64,000 nucleotides of DNA. Origin: Paraburkholderia atlantica (lineage in GTDB: Bacteria; Pseudomonadota; Gammaproteobacteria; Burkholderiales; Burkholderiaceae). The translations under genes and the position numbers were made by a program. The notes under the pieces are model-generated. The model did not search any database, was not told the DNA's origin, and saw nothing but the letters and a program-made list of their open reading frames with translations. The stretch is taken from assembly GCF_009362785.1 (NCBI RefSeq), contig NZ_WHNQ01000029.1, positions 1 through 64,000 on the forward strand, read 5' to 3'. The first letter of the stretch is position 1. Each line of letters opens with the position of its first letter. Positions 17,255 to 27,800 of this stretch are shown one piece after another.

Positions 17255-17382
17255 GTTTGCTCCGTTCAAGATGATGGTTTCGAGCTGTCGAGCGTGATTC
17301 GCTTACGATAAAATCTAACCGGAACCGCGCTCCGGTTACCGACTATACGGAGCACTGTTCCATTTAACAAGGGAAAAATGAA

Positions 17383-17999
17383 TTGATCAGCAAGACGAAC
17401 GGGACCGTCGGCGGACTTCCACGGCATTCGGTGCGCGCTGACGCGCAACGCAACATCGATACGCTCCTGCGAGCTGCACTCGCAGTTTTTGAATCCTCGG
17501 GGATCGATGCTCCGGTGCGCGAGATGGCGCAAAAAGCCGGCTAGGTATAGGGACAATCTATCGTCACTTCCCCCAACGTTCGGATCTAGTTGTAGCAGCG
17601 TTGTGCAGTGAGGTGGATGCCTGCGCCGATGCCGGCTTTGAACTTGCCGCCACGCTTGGCGCTGGCGACGCATTGGTAGGATGGATTGAACGCTACGTCG
17701 ATTTTGTGACGAGGAGACGCGGTCTCGCCGCGGCTCTGAATTCGGGCGATGCCGCGTTCCGGGCATTGCCGACCTATTTTCTTGACCGACTCCGGCCTGT
17801 CGTTCAGAGCCTTCTTGATGCCGCCACAGATTCGGGCGATATTCGCAAGGGAATACGGCCCGAAGAAGTTTTGTGCGCGGTAGCCGCCCTGTGCGCTCCG
17901 CTTGAATGTCCCGATCCGCCCGATGCCCGGAGGTTGGTGGCTGTGTTTCTCGATGGATTGCGCTACGGTGCGAGCAACAGGATTCTAGTCCGGGGTTGA
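17383..17999 (+). pseudogene. TetR-family regulator with a one-base deletion
   Basis: From TTG 17383 (behind GGGAAAAATGAA) the frame reads a TetR N-terminus, including NIDTLLRAALAVFESSGIDA and VREMAQKAG, then stops at TAG 17540-17542. One base on, another frame continues the same domain with GIGTIYRHFPQRSDLVVAAL and runs to 17999 with a TetR C-terminal domain (ALVGWIERYVDFVTRRRGLA). Restoring a single G at about 17540 would read KAGVGIGTIYRHF, the family consensus of helix 2-turn-helix 3, so this is a true frameshift. It faces away from the SDR gene and probably once repressed it. Confidence 0.82.
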
Positions 18000-18815
18000 C
18001 TTAGCGACGATAGCGCGACTATCGCCACTTTTTGTTGGGCGCTTTTGCCGACCAACTGCTCAAGCGGCTTGCCGGATCGTCGAGCATCAGTGCGATTCAC
18101 CCGGTTTCGCAAAATCGTCTCATACGGCGCATCGCACGGTATTGCCATCGAGACGCTCTTCAGAGAGAAATCGTGAGTGCGGCGATCGACCACTTGCGGA
18201 CCAAGCGCGTGTCTGGCCGCGCCCGCGCGACGGGCGCGCTGTCGCACCCGTCACCGGGGCCGGACGCGGAAGTCGGGCGAGTCCGGCTTCCTCGCCCAGG
18301 ACTTTGGTCCCGCAGCGCGAATGACAATAGTGTATATGTTACATCTCCCCTAGTTCAGCGGCAGGCTTTGTGCACGTCATTTCTTCAAATAGAACTAATC
18401 CGGGAGGCACGCTCGACGTGCGCAAAGGCGCCACAGTGAAGTCGGTGCGCGTGTAGACACCACACAATCCGATCGGAGCAGTTCAAAAGCGGCCGGTTTT
18501 TGCATTGGCAGCTGAACTGCAATCCTTGGCAGAAAAGCAGTCGCACTATGCAGGTTACAGGTCGGCGTGCCAAACGCATCTGTCCTGGGCATCGTCCTGC
18601 TGAGCCTGACACGCAGCGCAATCTTGTTGATAGTGCGTGGACCCCGCCTAGCGCGATGAACGTGACATGCGTACATCGAATCGCCGGTTATCATGACGCA
18701 GTGCCGGATGACCGTGGCGCGGCAACAGTCCAAAGAAGTTTGATCGCGGCAGTGCTACGACTTGGACACGATAGTCTGGCAAGTCGCGCATTGTCCCGCG
18801 ATCAGAACATCCGAC
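18000..18815. other. 816 bp without a supportable gene
   Basis: No ORF with a ribosome site and family resemblance on either strand. A short hydrophobic stretch near 18560-18640 (+) could be a relic of a membrane protein, too weak to call. Confidence 0.4.
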
Positions 18816-20183
18816 TCAAGATCTGCCTGCTTCCGCGAACAAGTATCTCGAAACCTGCTCCCGGGTATCTTCTATTTCAATGACGTCGGTAATCAGTCCA
18901 CTGGCCTTCAACAGTTCGGGATTTACGATTTCGTCGGTCAGCTTCTGTATTATGTCTCTTGTCGTTTCATCAAGTTCTGGCATGACTTTTGTCATCGTAT
19001 CGGGACCGAAAACACCAATGTGAGCCTGCGGATAAGCCAAGACTGCTACTGGGTTAAAGCCAGGGCCGCACATAGCATACACGCCTCCCGTGTACGCTTT
19101 TCTTGCAATGAGCAGCAACTTAGGTACTTTGCTTCGAACGTGTGCCCTGAACAAATCTGCCGCTGCAGAAAAAATCCCACTATTTTCGGCCTCTCGGCCT
19201 ATCATAAATCCAGGGATGTCAGCAATAAACATGATCGGTATCCGGACTTTCTCAGCCACACCAACCATTTTGACTATTTTGGTAGCGGATTGCCTGTGAA
19301 TGGCACCGCCCTTATAGCGGGGATTGTTGGCAATGATAGCGACCGCGCTTCCTTTAATGGTCGCGTAGCCTGTCAACACTTCCTTTGCGTATTCGGGGCT
19401 AATTTCGGTGAAACTGTCCTTGTCGACGAAAGAATGCAGCAACCGATGCATGTCATAGGGCGTACGATGATCCGATGGAATCAAGCTCTTGAAATCAGCT
19501 GCTTCGGGTTCTTCATATCCCAGACCACGGTTCGCTCCGCGGTTGGCGCTGACGTGAAGCAACTGCCTTACACATCCGAATAGGTCTTCTTCATCTTCGA
19601 ATACCAATTGAACTGAACCTGAGTGCTTGCTGTGAACGTCTGTTCCACCTAGCGAATAGAGATCTGAATCCTGAGCCAGCATGGCCTTCACCATATCGGG
19701 GCGACCCATGCACAAGGCGCCCTTTTTGGTCATCAACACCAAGTCAGCCAGCATCAGTGGTAAGGCCAAGGGGCCTGAGGTCGGGCCGAGTATGGCGGAA
19801 ATTAGCAAATTCTTCTCGGCCAACTCCGCGAGGGATGCACTGACTCTGCCCATTCCAGTTGGTGATAAAAGCAGTTTCGACATGTCCGATGAAAGAACTT
19901 TTGTGGTATCGAAACTATCTGTCCCTCCGGGACGGTCCTGAACGTAAATCAATGGGGCGCAACTGTCCCGGGCTATCGTTACGGTCTTTGTAATCTGCGT
20001 GGCGGTGCGCCACTGTCCGCTTCCTCTGAATTCACAGTCTCGTCCCCGATTCATAACCAGAAACGTTCTTACGGAATTTATAGACCCTTCGCCGCAGATG
20101 AAATGACTTCTCTCGACAGGGTGATGGTCGACAAAACTACCGGCGTCAAAGAGAGTGTTTATTCTTTGCAATGAAATCTGCAT
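18816..20183 (-). CDS. Acyl-CoA carboxylase carboxyltransferase-type protein
   Basis: A 455-aa protein of the carboxyl transferase family (beta subunits of propionyl-/methylcrotonyl-CoA carboxylase and alpha subunits of decarboxylases). Two crotonase-like halves are visible: the N-terminal half with ISAILGPTSGPLALPLMLAD, and the C-terminal half with IADIPGFMIGREAENSGI and GGVYAMCGPGFNPVAVLAYP. It is shorter than the usual 510-540 aa, mainly at the N-terminus, where the first 100 residues are atypical. No biotin carboxylase or biotin-carrier gene is nearby. It lies 82 bases downstream of iaaH on the same strand, so it may be the third gene of the auxin operon; what it carboxylates is unknown. 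Confidence 0.75.
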   Translation of the reverse strand: MQISLQRINTLFDAGSFVDHHPVERSHFICGEGSINSVRTFLVMNRGRDCEFRGSGQWRTATQITKTVTIARDSCAPLIYVQDRPGGTDSFDTTKVLSSDMSKLLLSPTGMGRVSASLAELAEKNLLISAILGPTSGPLALPLMLADLVLMTKKGALCMGRPDMVKAMLAQDSDLYSLGGTDVHSKHSGSVQLVFEDEEDLFGCVRQLLHVSANRGANRGLGYEEPEAADFKSLIPSDHRTPYDMHRLLHSFVDKDSFTEISPEYAKEVLTGYATIKGSAVAIIANNPRYKGGAIHRQSATKIVKMVGVAEKVRIPIMFIADIPGFMIGREAENSGIFSAAADLFRAHVRSKVPKLLLIARKAYTGGVYAMCGPGFNPVAVLAYPQAHIGVFGPDTMTKVMPELDETTRDIIQKLTDEIVNPELLKASGLITDVIEIEDTREQVSRYLFAEAGRS

Positions 20184-20265
20184 TGGCTACCGCCTCCGAA
20201 ACGGTGTGCGAATCGTTTGCTGCTGCCTGCGCATGAAACATTTCGCAGTGAAGATGGCAGTCGTG

Positions 20266-21609
20266 TTACGACGAATTCAGAACGTCTTCTACAGACGTTG
20301 CCATAGTCAAGAGGCGGCGATCCTGACCTCGTGGTGCGTCAAGGCTCAAACCAACGGGCAATGCACCATCCGGAGCAACAGGAAGCGTAACCGAGGGCAT
20401 CGCGGCATTGCTGGCCAAGTCGGTATTACGTATCACCTCCGAGAAAAGTTCGGGCCGCCCGGCATCGCTACAGTGGGGAACGCTGCGTGGAACCGTCGGG
20501 TATGCGAGAAAATCGATACCTTGGGTGGTGAACAGGTTTTTCATTTGTTGACGCAAAAGGCCCACATTCTGAATCGCAAAAGAATAATCCGCCGCAGAGA
20601 TCAGTTGCGCACTGAGGTTGCTGTGGACGATGTTGCGGACAGCTTCATCACGGATGTTATCGAATATCGTATTTATCCTGTTGGCCCAACCGAAGGAAAG
20701 CAATGTGCGTGGAAAGTCCATGAAGAATTCGTAAACGGGAATGGTGAAGGTTCCAATCCTATTTAAGTCGGCAACCGCCGAGTCGTCCAGATCAACGCAC
20801 TCGAACCCCGCGCGGATCAGACGCGTGATCGCACGCCAACAATGCTTTCGGACATCTTCATTGAGGTCACTCCACATGGACGCCGGAAGTCCTATGCGGC
20901 AAGGAGTACTAATCTGTTTTGCCGGCGGGCGGGTACCGGTGGACAGCAGCTCATATATCATCAACGCGTCCTTCGCCGTGCGCGTCAAAAGCCCAGGTGA
21001 ATCTTTAGTGCGAGAAACTGGAATGATTCCAGCTGAAGACCAGTGACCGCTTGTAGGCCTGAAGCCGATAATGCCACAGAAGGCGGCCGGTATCCGCACC
21101 GAGCCGCCAGTGTCAGTTCCGATCGCCATCGGAACGATCCCGGCAGCCACCGCGGCCGCGCAACCGCCACTGCTTCCGCCCGCCAGATATCCCGGAGCCG
21201 TCGGGTTGCCCACCGTTCCCCACCTCGGATTGACCGATGTGATGCCAAAACTAAGTTCATGCATATTGTTCTTACCGGCGACGACAGCGCCCAAGGATTT
21301 CAGTTTTCGGACGATAATGGCATCGCGTGTCGCTATGCATCCTTCCATCCCTGGCGTACCGGCAGTTACTGGAAACCCGTTAGCACAAATATTGTCTTTC
21401 AATGAGAAGGGGATGCCGTAGAGTGGTGCACCTTTCAGCACATCATTCGGCCTTGCGAAATGCGCATCGAGGTCGCGACTACCAATGAAACAATTGAGCT
21501 TCGACTGACTAGCATTGGCGCTAATTGCGTGCTTCCGCATGTCATCCGCAGAGATTTCACCATCGCGTATACCATCACAAAGCGATTCCAGAGAGTCTTC
21601 CGAATACAT
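20266..21609 (-). CDS. iaaH: Indole-3-acetamide hydrolase
   Basis: A 447-aa amidase-signature enzyme that hydrolyses indole-3-acetamide to indole-3-acetic acid. The Ser-Ser-Lys triad is visible: K71 in SLKDNICANGFPVTAGTPG, S146 in AGGSSGGCAAAVA and S170 in GTDTGGSVRIPAAFCG. Resemblance to IaaH of gall-forming Pseudomonas savastanoi runs along its length (for example GKNNMHELSFGITSVNP, CRIGLPASMWSDL, FLAYPTVPRSVPH). ATG 21609 follows GGGACACTTT; TTG 21621 is the alternative. It begins 39 bases after the iaaM stop, the order found in plant-tumour bacteria. Confidence 0.9.
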   Translation of the reverse strand: MYSEDSLESLCDGIRDGEISADDMRKHAISANASQSKLNCFIGSRDLDAHFARPNDVLKGAPLYGIPFSLKDNICANGFPVTAGTPGMEGCIATRDAIIVRKLKSLGAVVAGKNNMHELSFGITSVNPRWGTVGNPTAPGYLAGGSSGGCAAAVAAGIVPMAIGTDTGGSVRIPAAFCGIIGFRPTSGHWSSAGIIPVSRTKDSPGLLTRTAKDALMIYELLSTGTRPPAKQISTPCRIGLPASMWSDLNEDVRKHCWRAITRLIRAGFECVDLDDSAVADLNRIGTFTIPVYEFFMDFPRTLLSFGWANRINTIFDNIRDEAVRNIVHSNLSAQLISAADYSFAIQNVGLLRQQMKNLFTTQGIDFLAYPTVPRSVPHCSDAGRPELFSEVIRNTDLASNAAMPSVTLPVAPDGALPVGLSLDAPRGQDRRLLTMATSVEDVLNSS

Positions 21610-21648
21610 AAAGTGTCCCAAAATAGGGTGTCGTCAGAGCATGCGATA

Positions 21649-23337
21649 TCAGTAGTGATAGGCACTGCGTATTTCGTCGAGAGGATTGCCCCGTAGAAGG
21701 TCTCCGCCTGTACTGCGTATAACGGCGCAGGCGCTATTGATAGCCGTCTGGACCGCCCCCTCGATCCAACCACCGGTGAATGAACAACCACATCCAGCCA
21801 AATATAGGCCGGTATCCGTTGCAAGGTCGTTTGCCGTCTGAAATTGAAAAAAAAGCCGCTGTGAGTACACATCTTCACCGGGATAGTTGAGTTTAAACGC
21901 ACCGGAAGAATGGGGATCAGTCAACCAGTCATGGTGAAGGATGGCATGCTCGTAGTCGTCATCCACGGGAGTCAGGTGGCGCGCAAGTTCAGGGTTGAAT
22001 GTAGCAAGGGCGTCGACAAAACGCTCGCAGCGCTGCTTTTTGTCGGGGACGCTTAGTAGCTTATGCGCGTCGTCCTCCCACGTGTAGCTAAGCAAAACTA
22101 CACCTGGACCGTCTGGCCTATCGGGCTCGTAGTCAAGGCAATATACCCCGCGCGCAAAACTGTCAGATTGAATTGTGACTGGCAAATCGTTAGCGATCCA
22201 AAATTTACCATGTGTAAGCATGAATAGTTTTGATGACCCGGTGAGATGCGTTTCTCTAACGGCTCGTGAGACGTCTCGACTGAGAAACGTCTCGTCGTCG
22301 GTCAGGCCGTGAACCATCTGCATTGTCCTTGTGTTGCTGGTAACGATAACTCGGTCAAAGGTCATGATTTCGCCCGCGTCAGTCATCAGCCTTATCTTTC
22401 CGTCTTCTTTGTAGATACGGCCCACGCCATTGAAGCGAACCCGGTCAGCAACGGTGCATTCTCCGATCTTCTCTGCTGCGAGGCACTCAGCTAGTGTAGA
22501 AATTCCGCAAGAGACCAAGCGTTGATCGTCCATGTAGCCATTGATGACGAGCCGTAGTATTTCGGTGAATGCCGCCTGATAAACAGGAAGGAAGCCTCCA
22601 GAGCCTATGCCCAAAGAACCGAATAGTTCAAAGTCGTCAGGGCGTTCCCAGCGGATGTCTCCGGGCGGGCGAGATCCCGTGAAGATGGCCACGATGGCTG
22701 CATAAAAAGAACTGTCACGAAACACGTCGAGCCACGTTTGCCATTCCGCTCGGGCTTTCTCAAACCGGCCTGACCTCAACATTGCGGTGATTTTTGCGGG
22801 AGCAACTAGAGACGTACCGTTGATCACGCATCCTTCCTGCAAAAAGGCTCTCCAGCCTTCGTAGACGACTCTGAATAATGGGGGCGGCGGTTCTCCCGCG
22901 CGCCATATATGGCGAGTACCGCGATAGTGCAATTCGGTATCGACCATTCCTGGATCCGGGAAAGAGGCTGTCGTCGAAATACCGTACCTGTCAAGATAAT
23001 GAAAAAGACCGGTCGCAGTCGGAGGAAATCTCATTGCACCCATTTCAGCAATGAGATGCGGGTACCGTGGATCAAAAGGTTGTGACCATACTCTACCTCC
23101 GATGCGATCGCGGGCTTCAAACACGGTGACATCGGTGACACCTGCTCGCATCAATTCCGCCGCGGCCAGAAGCCCGCTAATGCCAGCCCCCACGATTGCA
23201 ACCCGCGGCGTCTGTACACTGGGTGAAAACGAGCCAATTGCTCCTTCTGATTTGCAGATGTCGAGGAAAGGAGCGTAGTCATACAATAGGTCAATAGTCG
23301 GTGATGCAATTTGTGAAGATGCGGCGCAGTTTTTCAT
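21649..23337 (-). CDS. iaaM: Tryptophan 2-monooxygenase
   Basis: A 562-aa flavoprotein of the amine-oxidase family that turns tryptophan into indole-3-acetamide, the first step of the IAM auxin route. The FAD dinucleotide-binding motif is at residues 44-75 (PRVAIVGAGISGLLAAAELM, then the acidic FEARDRIGGRVW). Blocks closely resembling P. savastanoi IaaM are HLIAEMGAMRFPPTATGLFH, DFELFGSLGIGSGGFLPVYQ, AVRETHLTGSSKLF and the FAD-binding C-terminus LYLAGCGCSFTGGWIEGAVQ. Length matches the family. The first gene of the iaaM-iaaH operon. The upstream 200 bp shows no nod box or sigma-54 promoter, so its control is not evident. Confidence 0.92.
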   Translation of the reverse strand: MKNCAASSQIASPTIDLLYDYAPFLDICKSEGAIGSFSPSVQTPRVAIVGAGISGLLAAAELMRAGVTDVTVFEARDRIGGRVWSQPFDPRYPHLIAEMGAMRFPPTATGLFHYLDRYGISTTASFPDPGMVDTELHYRGTRHIWRAGEPPPPLFRVVYEGWRAFLQEGCVINGTSLVAPAKITAMLRSGRFEKARAEWQTWLDVFRDSSFYAAIVAIFTGSRPPGDIRWERPDDFELFGSLGIGSGGFLPVYQAAFTEILRLVINGYMDDQRLVSCGISTLAECLAAEKIGECTVADRVRFNGVGRIYKEDGKIRLMTDAGEIMTFDRVIVTSNTRTMQMVHGLTDDETFLSRDVSRAVRETHLTGSSKLFMLTHGKFWIANDLPVTIQSDSFARGVYCLDYEPDRPDGPGVVLLSYTWEDDAHKLLSVPDKKQRCERFVDALATFNPELARHLTPVDDDYEHAILHHDWLTDPHSSGAFKLNYPGEDVYSQRLFFQFQTANDLATDTGLYLAGCGCSFTGGWIEGAVQTAINSACAVIRSTGGDLLRGNPLDEIRSAYHY

Positions 23338-23779
23338 GAATTATCTCGCTTTGGAGTACCTCTACCCGTCGAAAAGACGATCACTGAGAGTAACGCTACG
23401 ATTTAGATAAGAGAGAGGGAAAGATTGCTTATTTCGTTGCCAATAACTCCGTTGTCTGTCAGGGCAAACCGCTATTTATTTTTAGTATCCGTGTATGCCA
23501 CGATAGCAAATCGTCTACCTCAGGATCAAACAAATAAAATTGATACTTGTGAGAAGATATCGTGAGGTCAGAACCGGTCGTCTATTTTTTGTCGCCGCCG
23601 AGTTGCCTAAACATCGCTTGCGAAGACGTGAAGGCAATGTCGCAACGAGGCGAGCGTCAGGATGTCGACTGGAAAAGATTACCTCGTGCTCGATATCGGC
23701 TAACTTGAGGACGAGAACCCGTGGGCATATAACTTTCGGACTGGACTCGATTGCGGGTTGGTGGCGTGGAGTTGCCCTA
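23338..23779. other. Upstream region of iaaM, no gene seen
   Basis: AT-richer than its surroundings, consistent with a promoter region for iaaM. No ORF with a ribosome site is present. A motif near 23523-23545 (ATCAAACAAATAAAATTGATAC) recalls the right half of a nod box but lacks the left half and points away from iaaM. Confidence 0.35.
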
Positions 23780-24680
23780 TAACCCCGGGGAAACGCACAT
23801 CGTCTTCACGAACGAGTGAGCCATACAATTGCTGTGGGCCAGTGTACGTGCGTGGTCAGCGGATGCGGGGGGAAGGCAGTTCGCGCCCGAAGATACGCGT
23901 GCCATGGTCGATGTAGTTAGAGCGTTGTACGTCATCCGTTCGATGAGCTGCGCTGCTCGACGGCAATCAGCATCACGTCGTGCGCCACGCTACCGGTATG
24001 GTTTCGAGTTGTCGCAGTCCAGCTAATCGCCTTCGGTTGCGGCAGGCAGCTCGAAGGTTACACACAGGGCAGAGCCATCGTCGCACCGGAACTTGAAGCC
24101 ATCGGAGCACGAATGGTATTGCTGTTGTCCACGGCAACAACACGATCGTCGTGCTGCCACGTGTATCGCAGCGCCCCGAGACGGCGCAGCAGCAGATGAT
24201 GCCCTCAGATAAGCCGATACACGCGCTTGTGGTTGGGCTACGGGGCGATCTGTTCTCGCCCGGAATGCCGTAGCGCCCAGACACCTGAAGTCGGAAGAAA
24301 ATGCGTTACATGGACCAGCATTTCTTCGAGACATTCTGAGTCATCGGACGGTGTGGCGCTACGACCGCTTTGCCAATCGGACAAGCGAGCCCGTTTTCAC
24401 TGCTACGTCATAGCGGACCGCGCCGAGAACTTCGCAGACCGCTTCAATCGTCGCCCCCCGCACCAAGGCGGGCGCGCAAACACGTCTTTGTGCGCGCCAT
24501 TCCAAACCTTCCTTTAAGGTTCCGACACCGGTCGTCCTAGTCCGCTGCGGCGTGCTCTGATGACGGTGCGACGTATCGTCAGCTTTCATCGCCGCCACTC
24601 CGCCTTCCTGCAATTGCTCGGTCCGACCGGACACCTGGTTCGGGTTAACGCCTCGCCAACGGTGCTCCGGTTCACTCATA
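23780..24680 (-). mobile_element. Decayed IS2-group (IS3 family) element, OrfA and OrfB fragments
   Basis: On the minus strand, pieces of an IS2-type transposase follow in the correct order but in shifting frames. These are OrfA-like GVNPNQVSGRTEQLQEGGVA (about 24640-24580); TIEAVCEVLGAVRYDVAVKT at the OrfB start (about 24450); NHKRVYRLI (about 24230); YHSCSDGFKFRCDDGSALCV (about 24110, intact form WCSDGFE...); MLIAVEQR (about 23975); and SNCMAHSFVKTM (about 23820, intact form SNGMAEAFVKTF with the last catalytic Glu region). Several frameshifts and stops make it non-functional. It separates the auxin operon from the efflux operon. Confidence 0.75.
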
Positions 24681-24891
24681 AATTCAACGGTTTCACATAA
24701 TGTCTAGGCTTACCGCTAGCCTAGGCTATCCCTGATCTTAGGGGAGTCTTCGTGTCCTCAGATACGTGGGGCTGATCAATGGCGAGACACAAAGACCCGC
24801 GTGAAGGCAGTCCTTGCAGTCATCGCAAGTCGCTTGCTCCAGCCACGCCGCGGCGCGAGGAGTGCACGAAAAATTGCACAGTTGATGGCGG

Positions 24892-27800
24892 TCACGTCAT
24901 TGCTGTTGTCTTCTTGTGATGTTCTGCACCTAACAACATGTACATCGACGGGACAACGAACAGTGTGAACAGAGTGCCGATCGACAGTCCCGTGAATATT
25001 ACCAGCCCGATCGCGTTGCGCCCTGCCGCGCCAGCGCCGGACGCAATCACTAACGGCAGAACACCAAGCACCATGGCGGCTGTAGTCATGACGATCGGGC
25101 GCAGGCGCGCGCCTGCCGCTTCTTCAAGAGCTTCGCGCTTGCTGCGGCCTGAACGCTGTAACTCATTCGCGAACTGCACGATGAGAATGCCATGCTTGCT
25201 GATAAGCCCCATGAGTGTGACCAGTCCGACTTGCGTGTAGATGTTGAGCGTGGAAACGCCGATGTTAATGAAGATCAGCGCACCGAACAACGCCAACGGC
25301 ACTGATACCAGAATGACGATGGGATCGCGGAAGCTTTCAAACTGCGCCGCGAGTGCAAGGAACACAATGACCGCTGCGAACATCAGAGTGATTAGGAAGC
25401 CGCCCGACTCCTGCATGAATTGGCGCGAAAGTCCGGAATAGTCCATGTTGTATCCTGAGGGAGCGACGCGGGTTGTGGCGTTGCGCAGGAACTCGAGTAC
25501 TTCGCCCTGCGAAACGCCGGGTGCGACTACGGCCGAGATCGTTGCCGAATTCATTTGCTGAAAATGGTTGATGGATTCGGGCACAACCGTCGACTTCAGA
25601 TGGGAGACAGTCGAAGCAGGGATCATACTGCCGTCGGAAGTGCGCAGGTTGTAGTCTAATAGCTGCGATGGGTTCATTCGGTCGACCTGCTGAAGTTGTG
25701 GAATCACCTTGTAAGAACGGCCGGCGACCGAGAAATAATTCGCGTAATTACCACCGAGCGCAGCTCCGAGCGCCTGTCCCATGTCGCTTTGCGTAAGGCC
25801 GAGCGAGGCGACCTTGTCGCGGTCAACCATCAGAACGGTCTCGGGCTTGTCGATCTTTAGGTCGCAGTCGACAAAGAGGAACATGCCGCTTTCGCGCGCC
25901 TGTTGCAAAACCGCTTGGGTTACTTCGTTAAGGTTATCGAAAGGCTCAGTCGTGTTGATCACGAACTGCACCGGGAAGCCTTGCGCACCGGGCAGGGGTG
26001 GAAGCTGGAAAGCAGCAACTCGCGCGCCGGCGATGCCATTCCACTTCTGTTGAAGCTCCTGTTGCAACTCGGAGGCACCTCTCTTTCGCCTGTCCCATGT
26101 CGTGAAGAGCACGCCGCCGAAGCCCTGATTCAATGTCGGCGCGCCTGTCAACTGAAACATCTGCGCATACTCGGGCAATTGCTTAGATATCTGGAAAACC
26201 TGGTCAGCATACATCTGCATCTGTTGAATCGTCGCATTGGGTGGTCCCTGGATCAGCGACAGTACGATGCCTTGGTCCTCCTGGGGGGCGAGTTCGGACT
26301 GTGACGTCGCAAATAAATAGATGGTCCCGCATAACAGTATTGCACCCATCACGACGAATACGGTCCATGTGTCCAGTATCGAGCGCAGGAGCCGCATGTA
26401 ACTCCGATGCACTTTCTCAAACTGCTGATGGACGAACCGGTTGAAGCGTCCGGGTTGCTGCTCGTGATGAAAGAGTCGCGAGCACATCATTGGCGATAGG
26501 CTTAGCGCGACCACGCCCGACATAGTGACCGCGCTTGCCAGTGTAAATGCGAACTCCGTGAACAGTGCGCCCGTCAGTCCGCCCTGGAAGCCAATGGGGA
26601 GATAGACGGCAATCAACACAACAGTCATTGCGAGTATCGGGCCACTGAGTTCGCGCGCGGCGATGAGCGCGGCATCGAAGGGACGCTTGCCCCCGGTCGT
26701 CAGGTGTCGGTCGAAATTCTCAACTACGATGATCGCGTCATCGACCACGAGTCCGACCGCGAGCACCAGCGCGAGCAGCGTCAGTAGATTAATGGAGTAG
26801 CCGAGCAACTGCATCATGAAGAATGTGCCGATCAGAGACAGCGGCATCGCGAACAAGGGCACTATCACCGCGCGGAAGCTGCCGAAGAACAGGTAAATCA
26901 CTAGCGTTACGATCAGTAGTGCCTCGACGAGCGTCTTCACCACTTCGTCGATGGCAGTCTCGATAAAGTCCGTGGCATCATAGACGATGTCGCTCGACAC
27001 CCCCGTGGGGAGCTGCTTCTGCAGATCAGGGAACACAGCTTTGACGCGTTTCGCTACTTCGAGCAGGTTGGCGTCGGGCGCTACCTTGATCCCAATGAAC
27101 ACCGAGCGTTTTCCACTAAAAGCGACATTGGAGTCGTAGTTGTCCGCACCCAATACAACATTGGCGACATCCTCTAGGCGCACGACCGCGCCGTTCTTCT
27201 GCTTGATAACCAGCTTCCTGAAGTCTTCGACGGAATGCAGATCGGTACCAGCGTTTAGACTGACGCTGGTCATCTGGCCTTTGGTTGCTCCGAGCGTCGC
27301 CAGATAGTTGTTGTTGCCGAGTGCGGTGTAGACGTCAGAAGCCGTGACGTTGTGCGCTGCGAGCCTGGTGGAATCAAGCCACGCGCGCAACGCGAACTGA
27401 CGGCCGCCGAGAACCTCTGCGGTTTGCACGCCCTGAATTGAATCGAGCTTCGGCTTGACAACGCGCAGCAGATAGTCCGTGACGTTGTTGCTTGGCAGGA
27501 CATCGCTGTAGAAGCCCATATACATCGTGTCAGTAGTCTGGCCGACCTGAATCGTCAACACTGGCTGTTGCGCTTGGGGTGGCAACTGGTTCCGCATAGA
27601 CGCGATTTGGGTGTTGATCTCTGTTAGCGCGCGGTTCGGATCGTAGTTCAGGCGGAGAGTCGCGGTGATACTTGAGACACTCGTGCTACTCTTCGACGAC
27701 ATGTAATCGATGCCTTGCACCTGTGCGATCGCGGCTTCGAGCGGCTGAGTAACGAAGCCGGCCATCGTCTCGGCGCTAGCGCCATAGTACGAGGTGGTGA

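Noticed and set aside
23523..23545. Half nod-box-like sequence near iaaM
   Set aside because: Only the right half is similar, one base is missing from the core, and it points away from iaaM.
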